Origin: G958296245 sp965262055
Lineage (GTDB): Bacteria > Chloroflexota > Dehalococcoidia > Lucifugimonadales > G958296245
DNA: 64,000 bases
Direction: 5' to 3'
Assembly: GCA_965262055.1 (NCBI GenBank)
Contig: CBDHEI010000002.1
Location: forward strand, 3,410,001 to 3,474,000
The translations under genes were made by a program, and so were the position numbers. Each line of letters begins with the position of its first letter. Within the stretch, counting starts at the first letter, position 1. The notes beneath the pieces are model-generated. The model was not told the origin of the DNA. It saw only the letters and a program-made list of their open reading frames with translations, and made no database searches. Shown here in pieces: positions 19,503-29,108 of this stretch.

Positions 19503-20146
19503 CCGATGAGATCAACCGCAGAGACCACAGGCGGCTCGAGCTCCGCCTCCAGAGGGCCGGCTTCGAGCAGACCTGCCGCCTCGAAGACTTCGACTGGTCC
19601 GCATCCATCACACTCGACCGACGACTCCTAGACGCCGCCTTCTCCCTCCAGTTCCTGGACCGCAACGAGCACGTCCTGCTCGTCGGACCGGTCGGCGTGG
19701 GCAAGAGCTTCATCGCTCAGGCCCTCGTATATGCTGCTGTCAGAGCCGGGCACTCCGTCCGCTTCGTACATGCCGACGACTTCTTCAGGGCCATGGCTCA
19801 GGCCAGGGTCGACCACTCCACGGACAAGACCTTCCGCTCCTTCCTCGCCCCGGACCTGCTCATCCTCGACGACCTCGGTCTCCACAGGATGACCCAACAG
19901 CAGTCCATAGACCTCTACGAGCTGGTCATCGCCAGGCATCGTACCGCCAGCTTCGTCATCACCTCCAACAGGGCTATCGACGAGTGGCTCGGACTCTTCG
20001 ACGACTCCATCCTCGGCAACAGCGCCCTCGACCGGCTCGCCAACGCCAGCTACCAGATCGTCATAGAAGGCGCCAGCTACCGCGAACGCTTGTCACCCCA
20101 CAGGGCCCTGCTTGACCGAAAGGAGGTGCTTGACCCTCAAACCTAA
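19372..20146 (+). CDS. istB: IstB-like ATPase, second tandem copy without its own ATG
   Basis: Repeats the first istB from the second codon on, 731 bases downstream, with the same Walker motifs and two conspicuous substitutions (LVYAAV for LGYAAV; NRAIDEW for NRAVDEW). It ends naturally in HRALLDRKEVLDPQT at 20146. The ATG of copy 1 is replaced at the junction, so the frame is open only from an upstream ATG at 19253 lying inside copy 1; expression would need that start or an internal GTG near 19422. 731 is not a multiple of three, so no fusion protein arises. Confidence 0.75.
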
Positions 20147-20183
20147 CGGTGATAATAGTCCATCTACAGGCCCACAGGGTGGC

Positions 20184-21122
20184 TCAATGACCCTGGCGAC
20201 GACTGGCCCATAGGTCCTGGCGATTGACAAGTCGTTGCGTGTTCTTAGCCAGCCCCCGGTACCGGACCTTGGCGTACCCAAAGTGCCGCTTCACGTACAG
20301 GAACGGATGCTCCACCTTCGCCCTGATCGATGATTTGTGCTTCTCCGCAAGCGCCTCACAGCTCCCTTGCCCCAGTTGCCGTCGCCGGCCGGGCCTCATC
20401 GCTACCTGCCAGTCCACACCCAACTCGCGGTTCTCCACACGCTTGTCGACTCCCTGATACCCCGCATCGCCCCACACCCGTTTCTCTCCGCCGTGAAGCA
20501 ATCGGTGAGCCTCTGTCACGTCATGCACGTTCGCCCGTGTCGTAGTTACGCTATGAACTACTCCCGTCCCAGCGTCCGCACCGATGTGTACCTTCATCCC
20601 AAAGTGCCACTCGTTCCCCTTCTTCGTCTGACGCATCTCAGGGTCGCGATCACCAGCAAGATTCTTCGTCGATGACGGCGCCTCGATGATGCTCGCGTCC
20701 ACGATCGTTCCCTCCCGAAGCCGCAGTCCCTGGGACTCCAGATGACGGTTGATCTCCTCGAACAGACCCTGCCCCAACTCGCGCTCTTCCAACAGATGAC
20801 GGAAGTTCAGGATCGTCGTCTCGTCCGGCAGCGGACCCGACAGCCTCAGACCTACGAACCGTCTCACCGACTCGACCTCGTAGAGCATGTCCTCCATACC
20901 AGGATCACTGAGGTTGTAGAACAACTGCACGCAGTGTATCCGCAGCATCACCGACAACTCATACGGTCTTCGGCCTCGCCCCGCCTTGGGATAGAAGGGG
21001 CGAATACGCTCCTCTAACTCATCCCACGGGATCAGACTATCCATGCGCTCCAGGAATATCTCCCGGCGGGTCTTGCGCTTCTTGCCGTCGTATTCCAGAT
21101 CCGCAAATGTTGGCTGGTCCAT
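20184..21122 (-). CDS. IS5-family transposase
   Basis: DDE transposase of about 312 residues from the ATG at 21122 (MDQPTFADLEYDGKKRKTRR); a longer frame from 21185 is open but lacks support. Catalytic residues: first Asp in GTIVDASIIEAPSS, second Asp in VWGDAGYQG, Glu in AKVEHPFLYVKRHFGY. The N-terminal domain has GRGRRPYELSVMLRIH and LQLFYNLSD-like helices. The C-terminus after GLAKNTQRL differs from the usual leucine-rich tail (it ends in DLWASRRQGH), so the extreme end may be altered. It directly follows the IS21 element on the opposite strand. Confidence 0.88.
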   Translation of the reverse strand: MDQPTFADLEYDGKKRKTRREIFLERMDSLIPWDELEERIRPFYPKAGRGRRPYELSVMLRIHCVQLFYNLSDPGMEDMLYEVESVRRFVGLRLSGPLPDETTILNFRHLLEERELGQGLFEEINRHLESQGLRLREGTIVDASIIEAPSSTKNLAGDRDPEMRQTKKGNEWHFGMKVHIGADAGTGVVHSVTTTRANVHDVTEAHRLLHGGEKRVWGDAGYQGVDKRVENRELGVDWQVAMRPGRRRQLGQGSCEALAEKHKSSIRAKVEHPFLYVKRHFGYAKVRYRGLAKNTQRLVNRQDLWASRRQGH

Positions 21123-21243
21123 AGTATCGTTCACCTCAAAACATCCTCCCTCTTCTGGGTGACATGGTACTATGACACACCCCAACAGACTTGCTCAGAG
21201 TATCCTTAGAGCAAATTGTTCAAGTGACGCGCGGGCTGCTAAC

Positions 21244-21855
21244 ATGTTATGCCAACCCCAGGAGCGGAGGTCCGATGTCGTGGCTATAGACCAGAACCAG
21301 GTACGGCTGACAGGAGAGAACTCGTTTGTCCGGCTTGCTGAGGCCGAGGGGGCAGACCCCACGACGCAGCTCAGCCACTGGCGCATACACATCTCGCCGG
21401 TGGGACCCGGCCACGCCCTCTTCCTGAAAAGCGAGCTCACCGACAACGAGGTGAGGATCTACTCGGACAACATCGCCCTGGCGCGATGGCTCCAGGAGGA
21501 CATAGAGGCATCAATGAGACCCGACTACACCGGCCTAAACATCCCGGTAGTAGAGGCGGAATTCTTCCAATCGGGGGACGCCAGGTCATTCTGGACCGAA
21601 AGCGCCGAATCTGAGACGGACCTCATCACACTCACCTGGTATGACTTCGAGGACCCCTTCGTGATGACGGTGCCCCCCAGTGAGAACCCGGGGCAACCCC
21701 ACGGGATCTATACCGTGCTGGTCCCGGCCCGCAGGGCCCAGGTGACAATAAATGGAGAGGCATCCGCAGGTGGGCCAACTCCCATGGAGATAGGTGGTAA
21801 AGCCGCCACCAGTTGCTGTCTGGCCCTCTCCGAGACCTGGGTAATCCCGCCTTAG
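21244..21855 (+). CDS. Conserved-looking hypothetical protein
   Basis: A soluble protein of about 203 residues from ATG 21244 (MLCQPQERRSDVV); an earlier in-frame ATG at 21172 lies in the IS5 promoter side and is less likely. Sequence features: VRLTGENSFVRLAEAEG, FLKSELTDNEVRIYSDNIALARWLQ, DLITLTWYDFEDPFVM and YTVLVPARRAQVTING. This suggests a beta-rich fold, perhaps a ligand-binding or dioxygenase-like sandwich, but I do not recognise the family. No signal peptide. Its TAG overlaps the left end of a truncated IS5-type element, so its own C-terminus may have been set by that insertion. Confidence 0.5.
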   Translation: MLCQPQERRSDVVAIDQNQVRLTGENSFVRLAEAEGADPTTQLSHWRIHISPVGPGHALFLKSELTDNEVRIYSDNIALARWLQEDIEASMRPDYTGLNIPVVEAEFFQSGDARSFWTESAESETDLITLTWYDFEDPFVMTVPPSENPGQPHGIYTVLVPARRAQVTINGEASAGGPTPMEIGGKAATSCCLALSETWVIPP

Positions 21856-22185
21856 AGGGTGTTTGCAAAGTCTTGAACTTGTACTACACTTGATGAATGA
21901 GCCGCAAATCGTACCCCAGCGACCTGACGGACGAACAGTGGGAGATCCTCGGCCCCCTACTCCCACCAGCCAAACCCGGAGGCCGGCCCCGTACAGTGGA
22001 CCTGCGGGAGGTAGTGAACGTCATCCTGTATTTGCTTCGGAGCGGATGCCCCTGGCGGATGGTCCCGCACGATCTGCCTCCCTGGCAGACCCTGTACAAG
22101 TACTTCCGCAGTTGGACCATGGATGGAACGTGGGAACGAGTCAATGAGACGCTACGCCCTTGCGTCCGAGAGGCCGAAGGTAGAA
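21855..22185 (+). pseudogene. IS5-family (IS427-like) element, truncated by IS1380 copy 2
   Basis: The left end begins GAGGGTGTTTGCAAAGTC, typical of this IS group. A transposase first frame starts at ATG 21897: MSRKSYPSDLTDEQWEIL, then PLLPPAKPGGRPR and RSGCPWRMVPHDLPPW. It stops being recognisable after REAEGR at 22185, where IS1380 copy 2 begins. The second half, with the remaining catalytic residues, is not found on the other side of the IS1380 element, so sequence was deleted there. Confidence 0.8.
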
Positions 22186-23933
22186 CCGGGATTTCCCATA
22201 TTGGGAGTCTTCAGGCTCAAGGGGCAGCCCAAACGAGATGTTAGCATCATAGTCAGGTCCTGCAAGGCCAGTCAATCGCCGGTCTATCCGATAAGAGATG
22301 CGTTTGCAGTCGTAGAGCACCCTTCTTGTCCGTCTTCATCGTCCTCGTGTCCCCTGCCAGTGGGGTGAAAGCGCATTGAAGACAAGGCGACTCCCTGGAG
22401 CGCTCTCCCCCTCTTGGCAAGATCGTGGTTGTACCCTCCCTCAGCTTGGCGCCGGCGATAACCGGCCGATACGATCCAACACTCCCTGGAACAACCGTCG
22501 AGGAACCGACACCTCGGACAACTGAAAGATCAACCACCGGGAGTGCCGCACCAGACGGCCTCCCATCTTGATCAGCTTGACCTGCACGCTCCGCAGCGAC
22601 CAGTGCTTGACCGCCTTGGGCAGACACAGCCGGCGAAGGAAGTTCCCAAGGTTGTACGCCAGGACGAACAGAGACAGACGCACCCGGTTGGCCACGAACC
22701 GATGGCACGACAGCCGAGTCCAGTTCAGGGCGTACTTACCCTCCTTGATCCACTGCTCGGCTGTCCCGCGACCATTGTAGAATCGCACCACTCCTTCGGG
22801 GCCAGCCGTCATGTTCGTGACGATGAAGCCCACCCGGGGGAACAACTCTCCCCTGTGCCACTCCACCTTGGCCACCACCCGCCGTGCCCGGTCCCAACTC
22901 CCGGCACGATACCAAAAGTCGTCGTATAGGATCACTGGACGCTTCGGCGGCCTCCCCACCGGCCTCCTGAGCAGAGGGGCGATCTCCCGTTGCAGCACCT
23001 CGTTGCCGGGGAGTCTTATAGCGTAAAGGACGTGCCGCTCCTCGAGGTACTCATAGATGTCCGGCTTAGCGAATGCGGCGTCGGCGCGAAAGTACCGTCG
23101 CACTCCTGTCGCCCCGTAACGCGACAGGATCGGATCCAATACATCACGCCACCTGTGCGCGCTATGTACGTTCCCCGCACGCAGCTTGGCGCCCTCACAG
23201 TCCCCGAACTGGTTGAACACGAACAATGGGTGATAGCACGTGCTCCCAAAGTGACCGTTGTACGATGCTCCCTCCTGTTCTCCATGTACCGGACTCTCCG
23301 AACTGTCCATGTCCAAGATCACCCGCCGGTGCGGCGTGCGGGACATAGCTCCATCCACCCACTTAGCGTTCAGTCGGCCCAACCCTTCCACGTTGCCGTA
23401 TTGGGTGAGCACCTCGGTCTCGAACCGGCTCATGGTGTTGGTGCTGGCGGCCGGTCTCTCAGGACCACCTCGCCGTCCAACGATGATCCGCATCGTCGGG
23501 TCCTGGGCCAGCCGTTCAGCGTCGTTGGTATCCTCGTAGCCCGCCAGACGACTGTACACCGACTGCCTGAGAAGGCCCACCAATCGGTGCTGCACGTTGC
23601 GACCGCCCCGACTCTCCTGCAGACACTCATTCGTCGTCTCCGTCAGTCCCAGCGCATCATCCAGCTCGCGACAGGCCAACAGTCCGGCGTCTGAGGTAAT
23701 AGTGGCACCGTGGAACTCCAACCGTACACGTCGGTCGAAACGGAGCTTGGCGCGGAGGTTTGTGCTTTCACCCATCGGGTGCCTCCAGAGTGGGTACGTT
23801 ATCAAGAACTAGAGTAGTCGCTCACGACCAGTCTAGCACTCATGATAACCATTGTGCTCTGCTATTCGGCTACATCAGGTGCAGCTGTTACTGATTACAA
23901 CACACCTCGCAGGGTTGATATGGGAAATGTGGG
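22186..23933 (-). mobile_element. IS1380-family insertion sequence, copy 2
   Basis: 1748 bases with the same ends as copy 1. The left flank (AGAA) and right flank (TTAC) do not match, and the interrupted IS5 element does not resume on the right. A deletion or recombination therefore followed insertion. Confidence 0.9.
22441..23805 (-). CDS. IS1380-family transposase, copy 2
   Basis: Intact 454-residue transposase with the DDE set of the family (DMDSSESPVHG, FRADAAFA, GTAEQWIKEGK). Diagnostic variants: NLRAKLRF, EFHGAT, TTNECLQ, RIIVGRR, LTQYGNVEG (the others have QDGN), LNAKWVDGAMSRTPHRR and EGAKLRAGN. It is nearly identical to copy 5. Confidence 0.95.
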   Translation of the reverse strand: MITYPLWRHPMGESTNLRAKLRFDRRVRLEFHGATITSDAGLLACRELDDALGLTETTNECLQESRGGRNVQHRLVGLLRQSVYSRLAGYEDTNDAERLAQDPTMRIIVGRRGGPERPAASTNTMSRFETEVLTQYGNVEGLGRLNAKWVDGAMSRTPHRRVILDMDSSESPVHGEQEGASYNGHFGSTCYHPLFVFNQFGDCEGAKLRAGNVHSAHRWRDVLDPILSRYGATGVRRYFRADAAFAKPDIYEYLEERHVLYAIRLPGNEVLQREIAPLLRRPVGRPPKRPVILYDDFWYRAGSWDRARRVVAKVEWHRGELFPRVGFIVTNMTAGPEGVVRFYNGRGTAEQWIKEGKYALNWTRLSCHRFVANRVRLSLFVLAYNLGNFLRRLCLPKAVKHWSLRSVQVKLIKMGGRLVRHSRWLIFQLSEVSVPRRLFQGVLDRIGRLSPAPS

Positions 23934-24388
23934 TTACCATCCCTCGAAGCTGTGGCGCTTTCGGGAGCGGATTCAGTGTATACTTGATACGCACGATTTC
24001 GAGGCTGGGAGGCCGCCAAACTGGTACTGGGGAATAAAAAAAAGCGCGAGGAAATGATCCCTGATTGGAGTTGTCGGCCCGACAACCATAGCCGCCTGGC
24101 TGGTCCGGTTCTCACGGAGATAGACGACGGGAGCCCACAGTTCAATCGAGCACAGGCTGAAGTTGCCCGAGAAGTACCGGTATGAGCGCGAGCTGGGGCA
24201 TCCTACCATCGGCCGGGGCGAAGGCCGTGTGATTGCCGACTTGCAAGGCCCCGGATGCATCCGGGGCCTTTTCTGAACGAGTTCTGCCCCCAACCGCAAT
24301 TTCATCCTGAAGACCTGCTGGGACGGAGAGGAATCCCCATTGATTCTATGATTGGGTGCGACTCTGACGCGCCTTCAGGAGGACAGTA
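23934..24388. other. Region with short gene-end fragments ahead of the LLM oxidoreductase
   Basis: Plus-strand fragments are open (one ending GIKKSARK at 24057, then a 43-codon frame starting at ATG 24053 and ending EVAREVPV), but they resemble gene ends cut by IS1380 copy 2 and I cannot name them. A strong terminator at 24244-24273 closes whatever was transcribed here. Confidence 0.4.
24244..24273 (+). terminator. Rho-independent terminator
   Basis: A perfect hairpin, AGGCCCCGGA paired with TCCGGGGCCT around a small TGCA centre, followed by TTTTCT. It separates the upstream fragment region from the LLM oxidoreductase gene. Confidence 0.85.
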
Positions 24389-25477
24389 ATGAAGCTGGGT
24401 CTTTTCATGATGCCTTTGCACCCGCCGGGAAGGGTCCACGCAGAGACGTACGAGGAAGACCTGGAGCTGATCGCATACGCCGACAAGCTCGGGTACGCTG
24501 AGGCGTGGATCGGTGAGCACTTCCTGCTCCCTTGGGAGAACATGCCCAGCCCGGACCTGTTCATCGCAAGAGCCCTGGGAGAGACGGATCAAATCACCTT
24601 CGGCACCGGGGTTGTCCTTTTGCACTTCCACAACCCGGTCCACGTGGCGCATCGCATCGCCATGCTGGACCATCTGGCCAGGGGCAGGCTTTATTTCGGG
24701 ATCGGAGCTAGTGGGACTGCCAGCGACGAGGAGTTGTTCGGCATCGATACCAGTGTCGGAAGCCTGAGGGAAAGGATGAGGGAGTCGGTCGATCTGATCG
24801 TCAGGCTCTGGGAGGAAGGGCCCTTCGACTATCAAGGCAGGTTCTTCAACCTGAGGCGGCCGGAGGACCGGTCTTACATGCACGTGGACTTTCACATGCG
24901 GCCGTACCAGAAGCCTCATCCTCCGATCGCAGTCGCAGGGGCCAGCGCCCGTTCCGAGACCCTGGAGCTGGCGGGAGAGAAAGGCTGGTTGCCCTTAAGT
25001 GGCGGTCTGGTCCATTCGACCGTCCTGACCGAGAGCTGGGGATCGGTGAAGAGGGGCGCCGAGAGAACGGGCGCAAAGACATCAAGGGGCGACTGGCGAG
25101 TCTCCAGAGAGGTGCATGTGGCAGAAAAGTCCGACGAGGCCAGGGAGGACGCGCTCAACGGTCCTTTTGCCCGGGACTTCGTTGACTACCGATTAGCTTC
25201 GTACAGACGGGGACCCCGGGGGCTCGGCACCTTCAAGTTGGACCCGGAGATGCCAGACGAGGCCATTACACCGGAGTATATGCTGGAAAATTTCTGGATC
25301 GTCGGAGACCCCGACGAGTGCGCCGACAAGATCCGCAAGCTCTACAATGACTCGGGCGGGTTCGGAACGCTCCTGATCCAGACCACCGACTGGGGGAGAG
25401 ACACTGGTAAAGCGCACCGTTCCTTGGAGCTGCTAGCCAAGGAAGTCCTCCCCGCGGTCCAGGACCTCACTCCCTGA
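24389..25477 (+). CDS. LLM-class flavin-dependent oxidoreductase (luciferase-like monooxygenase)
   Basis: A 362-residue TIM-barrel monooxygenase using reduced F420 or FMN and oxygen on an unknown substrate. Visible family features: MKLGLFMMPLHPPGR at the N-terminus, GYAEAWIGEHFL (WxGEHH-like motif near residue 45), ITFGTGVVLLHFHNPVHVAHRIAMLDHLARGRLYFGIGASG, and HPPIAVAGASARSETLELAGEKGW. A C-terminal WIVGDPDECADKIRKLY helix completes the fold. Length fits the limonene-monooxygenase-like branch that is abundant in SAR202-type Chloroflexota. The ATG at 24389 has AGGAGGAC six bases upstream. It stands alone between a terminator and a convergent gene fragment. The substrate cannot be told from sequence. 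Confidence 0.9.
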   Translation: MKLGLFMMPLHPPGRVHAETYEEDLELIAYADKLGYAEAWIGEHFLLPWENMPSPDLFIARALGETDQITFGTGVVLLHFHNPVHVAHRIAMLDHLARGRLYFGIGASGTASDEELFGIDTSVGSLRERMRESVDLIVRLWEEGPFDYQGRFFNLRRPEDRSYMHVDFHMRPYQKPHPPIAVAGASARSETLELAGEKGWLPLSGGLVHSTVLTESWGSVKRGAERTGAKTSRGDWRVSREVHVAEKSDEAREDALNGPFARDFVDYRLASYRRGPRGLGTFKLDPEMPDEAITPEYMLENFWIVGDPDECADKIRKLYNDSGGFGTLLIQTTDWGRDTGKAHRSLELLAKEVLPAVQDLTP

Positions 25478-25718
25478 CGAAACCGCCTGAGGTTCCATCC
25501 GCGAACTGCGTGGCGCTGCCGTCCGCATTGATGCGGTATAGGTCGTCCGTGCCCGTGCCTCGGCGGACGACATAGAGCAAGCCATCTATAGGGTTATAGT
25601 GTGCCGCCTGGTCGCCGGAAAAGTTAACTGTACGTGTCAGGCTCCAGTTCACCTCCACGATGTTGATGCCGGCCTGGGCAGCCATAGCAGATGGGGTGAG
25701 CCCCAGAAGTATTGCCAA
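25467..25718 (-). pseudogene. N-terminal fragment of a secreted beta-propeller-like protein
   Basis: An 83-codon frame with a hydrophobic signal segment (LAILLGLTPSAMAA), then VEVNWSLTRTVNFSGDQAAHYNPIDGLLYVVRRG and LYRINADGSATQFAD. This pattern occurs in NHL- or SMP-30-type propeller proteins. It ends after only one repeat, sharing bases with the end of the LLM gene, so it is the 5' fragment of a longer gene. The start (TTG at 25718, or further upstream) is uncertain. Confidence 0.45.
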
Positions 25719-26286
25719 TATAGGGAAAAGGTACTGAATCGCATGGGTAAGTTACCCGCTGTTGATCCGTTCCAGCCGGCCATCATGCTAGCAGCCCGTC
25801 CGAGGATTATCTAACGGTGCTTGCGGGTCAGCGACAATGGATCGCGACAACTAATTTTGCCGGTTGCCCCGGCCGGCCCCCAGATAGCTTTGGGAATAGC
25901 GCCGTGCTCAACTACCTCGGCAAAGTTCCTGATGCGTTGGGCTGGCCCATCGACCCGTGCTTTCCTGTGCAGATTGACCCCAAAGCGGAACAGTTTGAAC
26001 AGGTTGTGGCCTGTGCATATCAGCGACCATTCGCCGTTCACCTTCTCCAGTCCCCGCAGCAGGAACTGACGGAATCCCCGGCCCTGCTTGATCTGGCCGA
26101 ATACCGGCTCCACAGTTTGCATCCGCAAAGCGTAGCGCTGCCGACCCCGCCTGGTCTGTAACTTCCGTCGCATCCGGTCCCTGGGAGACAGATGGCTGGG
26201 TATGCGACCTCGGGGCGCGGGTGGCACAACCCGGCCGTGGCGAGTTTGCTCCGGCGCGACGAACGGGTCCACGCCCAGAGCATAAA

Positions 26287-28034
26287 CCGGGATTTCCCAT
26301 ATTGGGAGTCTTCAGGCTCAAGGGGCAGCCCAAACGAGATGGTAGCATCATAGTCAGGTCCTGCAAGGCCAGTCAATCGCCGGTCTATCCGATAAGAGAT
26401 GCGTTTGCAGTCGTAGAGCACCCTTCTTGTCCGTCTTCATCGTCCTCGTGTCCCCTGCCAGTGGGGTGAAAGCGCATTGAAGACAAGGCGACTCCCTGGA
26501 GCGCTCTCCCCCTCTTGGCAAGATCGTGGTTGTACCCTCCCTCAGCTTGGCGCCGGCGATAACCGGCCGATACGATCCAACACTCCCTGGAACAACCGTC
26601 GAGGAACCGACACCTCGGACAACTGAAAGATCAACCACCGGGAGTGCCGCACCAGACGGCCTCCCATCTTGATCAGCTTGACCTGCACGCTCCGCAGCGA
26701 CCAGTGCTTGACCGCCTTGGGCAGACACAGCCGGCGAAGGAAGTTCCCAAGGTTGTACGCCAGGACGAACAGAGACAGACGCACCCGGTTGGCCACGAAC
26801 CGATGGCACGACAGCCGAGTCCAGTTCAGGGCGTACTTACCCTCCTTGATCCACTGCTCGGCTGTCCCGCGACCATTGTAGAATCGCACCACTCCTTCGG
26901 GGCCAGCCGTCATGTTCGTGACGATGAAGCCCACCCGGGGGAACAACTCTCCCCTGTGCCACTCCACCTTGGCCACCACCCGCCGTGCCCGGTCCCAACT
27001 CCCGGCACGATACCAAAAGTCGTCGTATAGGATCACTGGACGCTTCGGCGGCCTCCCCACCGGCCTCCTGAGCAGAGGGGCGATCTCCCGTTGCAGCACC
27101 TCGTTGCCGGGGAGTCTTATAGCGTAAAGGACGTGCCGCTCCTCGAGGTACTCATAGATGTCCGGCTTAGCGAATGCGGCGTCGGCGCGAAAGTACCGTC
27201 GCACTCCTGTCGCCCCGTAACGCGACAGGATCGGATCCAATACATCACGCCACCTGTGCGCGCTATGTACGTTCCCCGCACGGAGCATCGCCCCCTCGCA
27301 GTCACCGAACTGGTTGAACACGAACAAAGGGTGATAGCACGTGCTCTCAAAGTGTCCGTTGTACGACGCTCCCTCCTGTTCTCCATGTACCGGACTCTCC
27401 GAACTGTCCATGTCCAAGATCACCCGCCGGTGCGCTGTGTGCGTCATCGCCCGGTCCACCCACGTAGCGTTCACTCGGCCCAACCCTTCGACATTGCCGT
27501 CTTGGGTAAGCACCTCGGTCTCGAACCGGCTCATGGTGTTGGTGCTGGCGGCCGGTCTCTCAGGACCACCTCGCCGTCCAACGACTACCCGCATCGTCGG
27601 ATCGTTGGCCAACCGTTCAGCGTCGTTGGTATCCTCGTAGCCCGCCAGACGACTGTACACCGACTGCCTGAGAAGGCCCACCAATCGGTGCTGCACGTTA
27701 CGACCACCCCGGCTCTCCTGCAGACACTCACTCGCCGTCTCCGTCAGTCCCAGTGCATCATCCAGCTCGCGACAGGCCAGCAGTCCGGCGTCCGAGGTGA
27801 TGGTAGCGCCGCGAAACTCCAACCGTATGCGGCGGTCGAAACGGAGCGTGGCGCGTGGGTTGGTGCTTTCACCCATCGGGTGCCTCCAGAGTGAGTACGT
27901 TATCACGAGCTAGAGTAGTCGCTCACGACCAGTCTAGCACTCATGATAAGCACTACGCTCTGCTATTCGGCTACATCGGGTATCGCTGTTGCTGATTGCG
28001 GCAAGCCCTGCAGGGTTGATATGGGAAATGTGGG
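26287..28034 (-). mobile_element. IS1380-family insertion sequence, copy 3, with 5-base target duplication
   Basis: 1748 bases. ATAAA stands immediately left (26282-26286) and right (28035-28039), a clean 5-base target duplication. This fixes the element ends used for all copies. Confidence 0.93.
26542..27906 (-). CDS. IS1380-family transposase, copy 3 (mosaic of two variants)
   Basis: Intact 454-residue DDE transposase. The N-terminal half carries copy 1/6-type residues (NPRATLRF, EFRGAT, VNATWVDRAMTHTAHRR, EGAMLRAGN). The C-terminal half and the 3' end of the element match copy 2 (the DNA agrees from about 27280 down to 26287). Own changes: TASECLQ, RLANDPTM, GHFEST. Confidence 0.95.
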   Translation of the reverse strand: MITYSLWRHPMGESTNPRATLRFDRRIRLEFRGATITSDAGLLACRELDDALGLTETASECLQESRGGRNVQHRLVGLLRQSVYSRLAGYEDTNDAERLANDPTMRVVVGRRGGPERPAASTNTMSRFETEVLTQDGNVEGLGRVNATWVDRAMTHTAHRRVILDMDSSESPVHGEQEGASYNGHFESTCYHPLFVFNQFGDCEGAMLRAGNVHSAHRWRDVLDPILSRYGATGVRRYFRADAAFAKPDIYEYLEERHVLYAIRLPGNEVLQREIAPLLRRPVGRPPKRPVILYDDFWYRAGSWDRARRVVAKVEWHRGELFPRVGFIVTNMTAGPEGVVRFYNGRGTAEQWIKEGKYALNWTRLSCHRFVANRVRLSLFVLAYNLGNFLRRLCLPKAVKHWSLRSVQVKLIKMGGRLVRHSRWLIFQLSEVSVPRRLFQGVLDRIGRLSPAPS

Positions 28035-29108
28035 ATAAAGCTCGTCGACTGTCTTTGCCGAGTAATAGCCAGCATCGGCGGATACTCCCCTGGGGACTGC
28101 ACCGACGTTGTCGATGGTCTCCTCCATCATCGCCGCAGCCTGTTGCTTATCCGAAGTCTGGTTGGTGGCCCGCGCCGCCACGATCACCTGGTGAGCGCTG
28201 TCCACCACCGCCTGACAGTTGTACGCTTGCAGGAAGTCCTTTCCTCCAGGTGCGGGGATGATGCGAGACTCGGTATCGGTGAAGTTACGCTGGGCCTTGT
28301 CGTCGGGCACACCCGGGTGCTTACGACCTTCGGCCTCGGCCTGTTCGGCAGCCGCCTGCGCCTCGGCTTCCAGCGCCGCCATGGCGTCCCGTATCTTCTC
28401 CAACCGACCCTCTCGAAAGGCCAACTCCTCCGGCAACTCATCTCCACGCTTGTCTTTGCCGTACCGCCGGTCTTCCTCATCATCCGCTGCCTGGGCCTGT
28501 CGCAACAACTCCGTTACCTCCGCCGCCAACTGCGCTGCCTTCTCCTTCATCCGTTGGTAACTCATCGCCTTATGCTTCGATGCGTTGGCCTTGACCTTCG
28601 TGCCGTCCAGCGCCACGTGCCCCAGCTTCACCAGCCCCGCCTGCTGGCACAACGCCAGTACCTGTACGAACAGGCCCGACAGCGCATCCAGATTATCCTT
28701 GCGAAAGTCGGAGATAGTCCGGAAGTCCGGTGTGTTGTTCGCCGCCAACACCCTGAAGGCGATGTCCTCGTGGAGGCGCTGGGCGATGCGGCGTGAGGAC
28801 GCCACCCCGACGCAGTAGCCGTAGAGCAACACCTTGACCATCATCCGTGGATGATACGGCGGCCCGCCCCGCCGTTCCCGCTCTTAGCGAGCGGTGACCT
28901 CCGACATGTCCAACTGGTCCACCACGTCGGATATGAAGTAGGCCAGATGGTCGTCAGGCAGCCACTCCTGCAACGCCGCTGGCAACAGCAACTGCTGGTC
29001 GGGTTCGTAGGGAAGGTAGGTCTTACTCATCAACGACTCCCCGCTACTGGACTGGGCCCATCATACCCCCAAGCACTCGCCAACCATGTTGCTCGGACGG
29101 GCTGCTAG

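Larger units (their letters stand above)
17053..20146 (+). mobile_element. IS21-family insertion sequence with duplicated istB (ends not resolved)
   Basis: Contains istA followed by two tandem copies of istB. I give gene boundaries because I could not identify the terminal repeats with certainty. The 731-base duplication of istB is exact apart from a few substitutions. Confidence 0.75.
25811..29030 (-). pseudogene. IS1182-family transposase, split by IS1380 copy 3 and by a stop codon
   Basis: Start ATG 29030: MSKTYLPYEPDQQLLLP, then DDHLAYFISDVVDQLDMSEVTAR. A TAA (28885-28887) follows where family members have Tyr, then ERERRGGPPYHPRMMVKVLLYGYCVG. First Asp in HVALDGTKVKANASKHKAM, second Asp in VSADAGYYSAKTVDEL, where copy 3 interrupts at the codon for Tyr. 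Across the insertion the frame resumes ALGVDPFVAPEQTRHG to RMQTVEPVFGQIKQGRGFRQF (catalytic Glu). Removing copy 3 and one ATAAA duplicate restores the frame exactly. The TAA means the gene is dead even without the insertion. Confidence 0.88.
25788..29108 (-). mobile_element. IS1182-family element interrupted by IS1380 copy 3
   Basis: Bounded by a perfect 17-base inverted repeat, CTAGCAGCCCGTCCGAG at 25788-25804 and its complement ending at 29108. IS1380 copy 3 (26287-28034) sits inside the transposase gene with a 5-base target duplication. Without copy 3 the element would be about 1.57 kb. Confidence 0.85.

Noticed and set aside
7058..23933. IS1380 copies 1 and 2 as a composite transposon carrying 8.8-22.2 kb
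   Set aside because: The outer flanks share no target duplication and the cargo is itself a patchwork of other IS elements and broken genes, so there is no support for joint movement.
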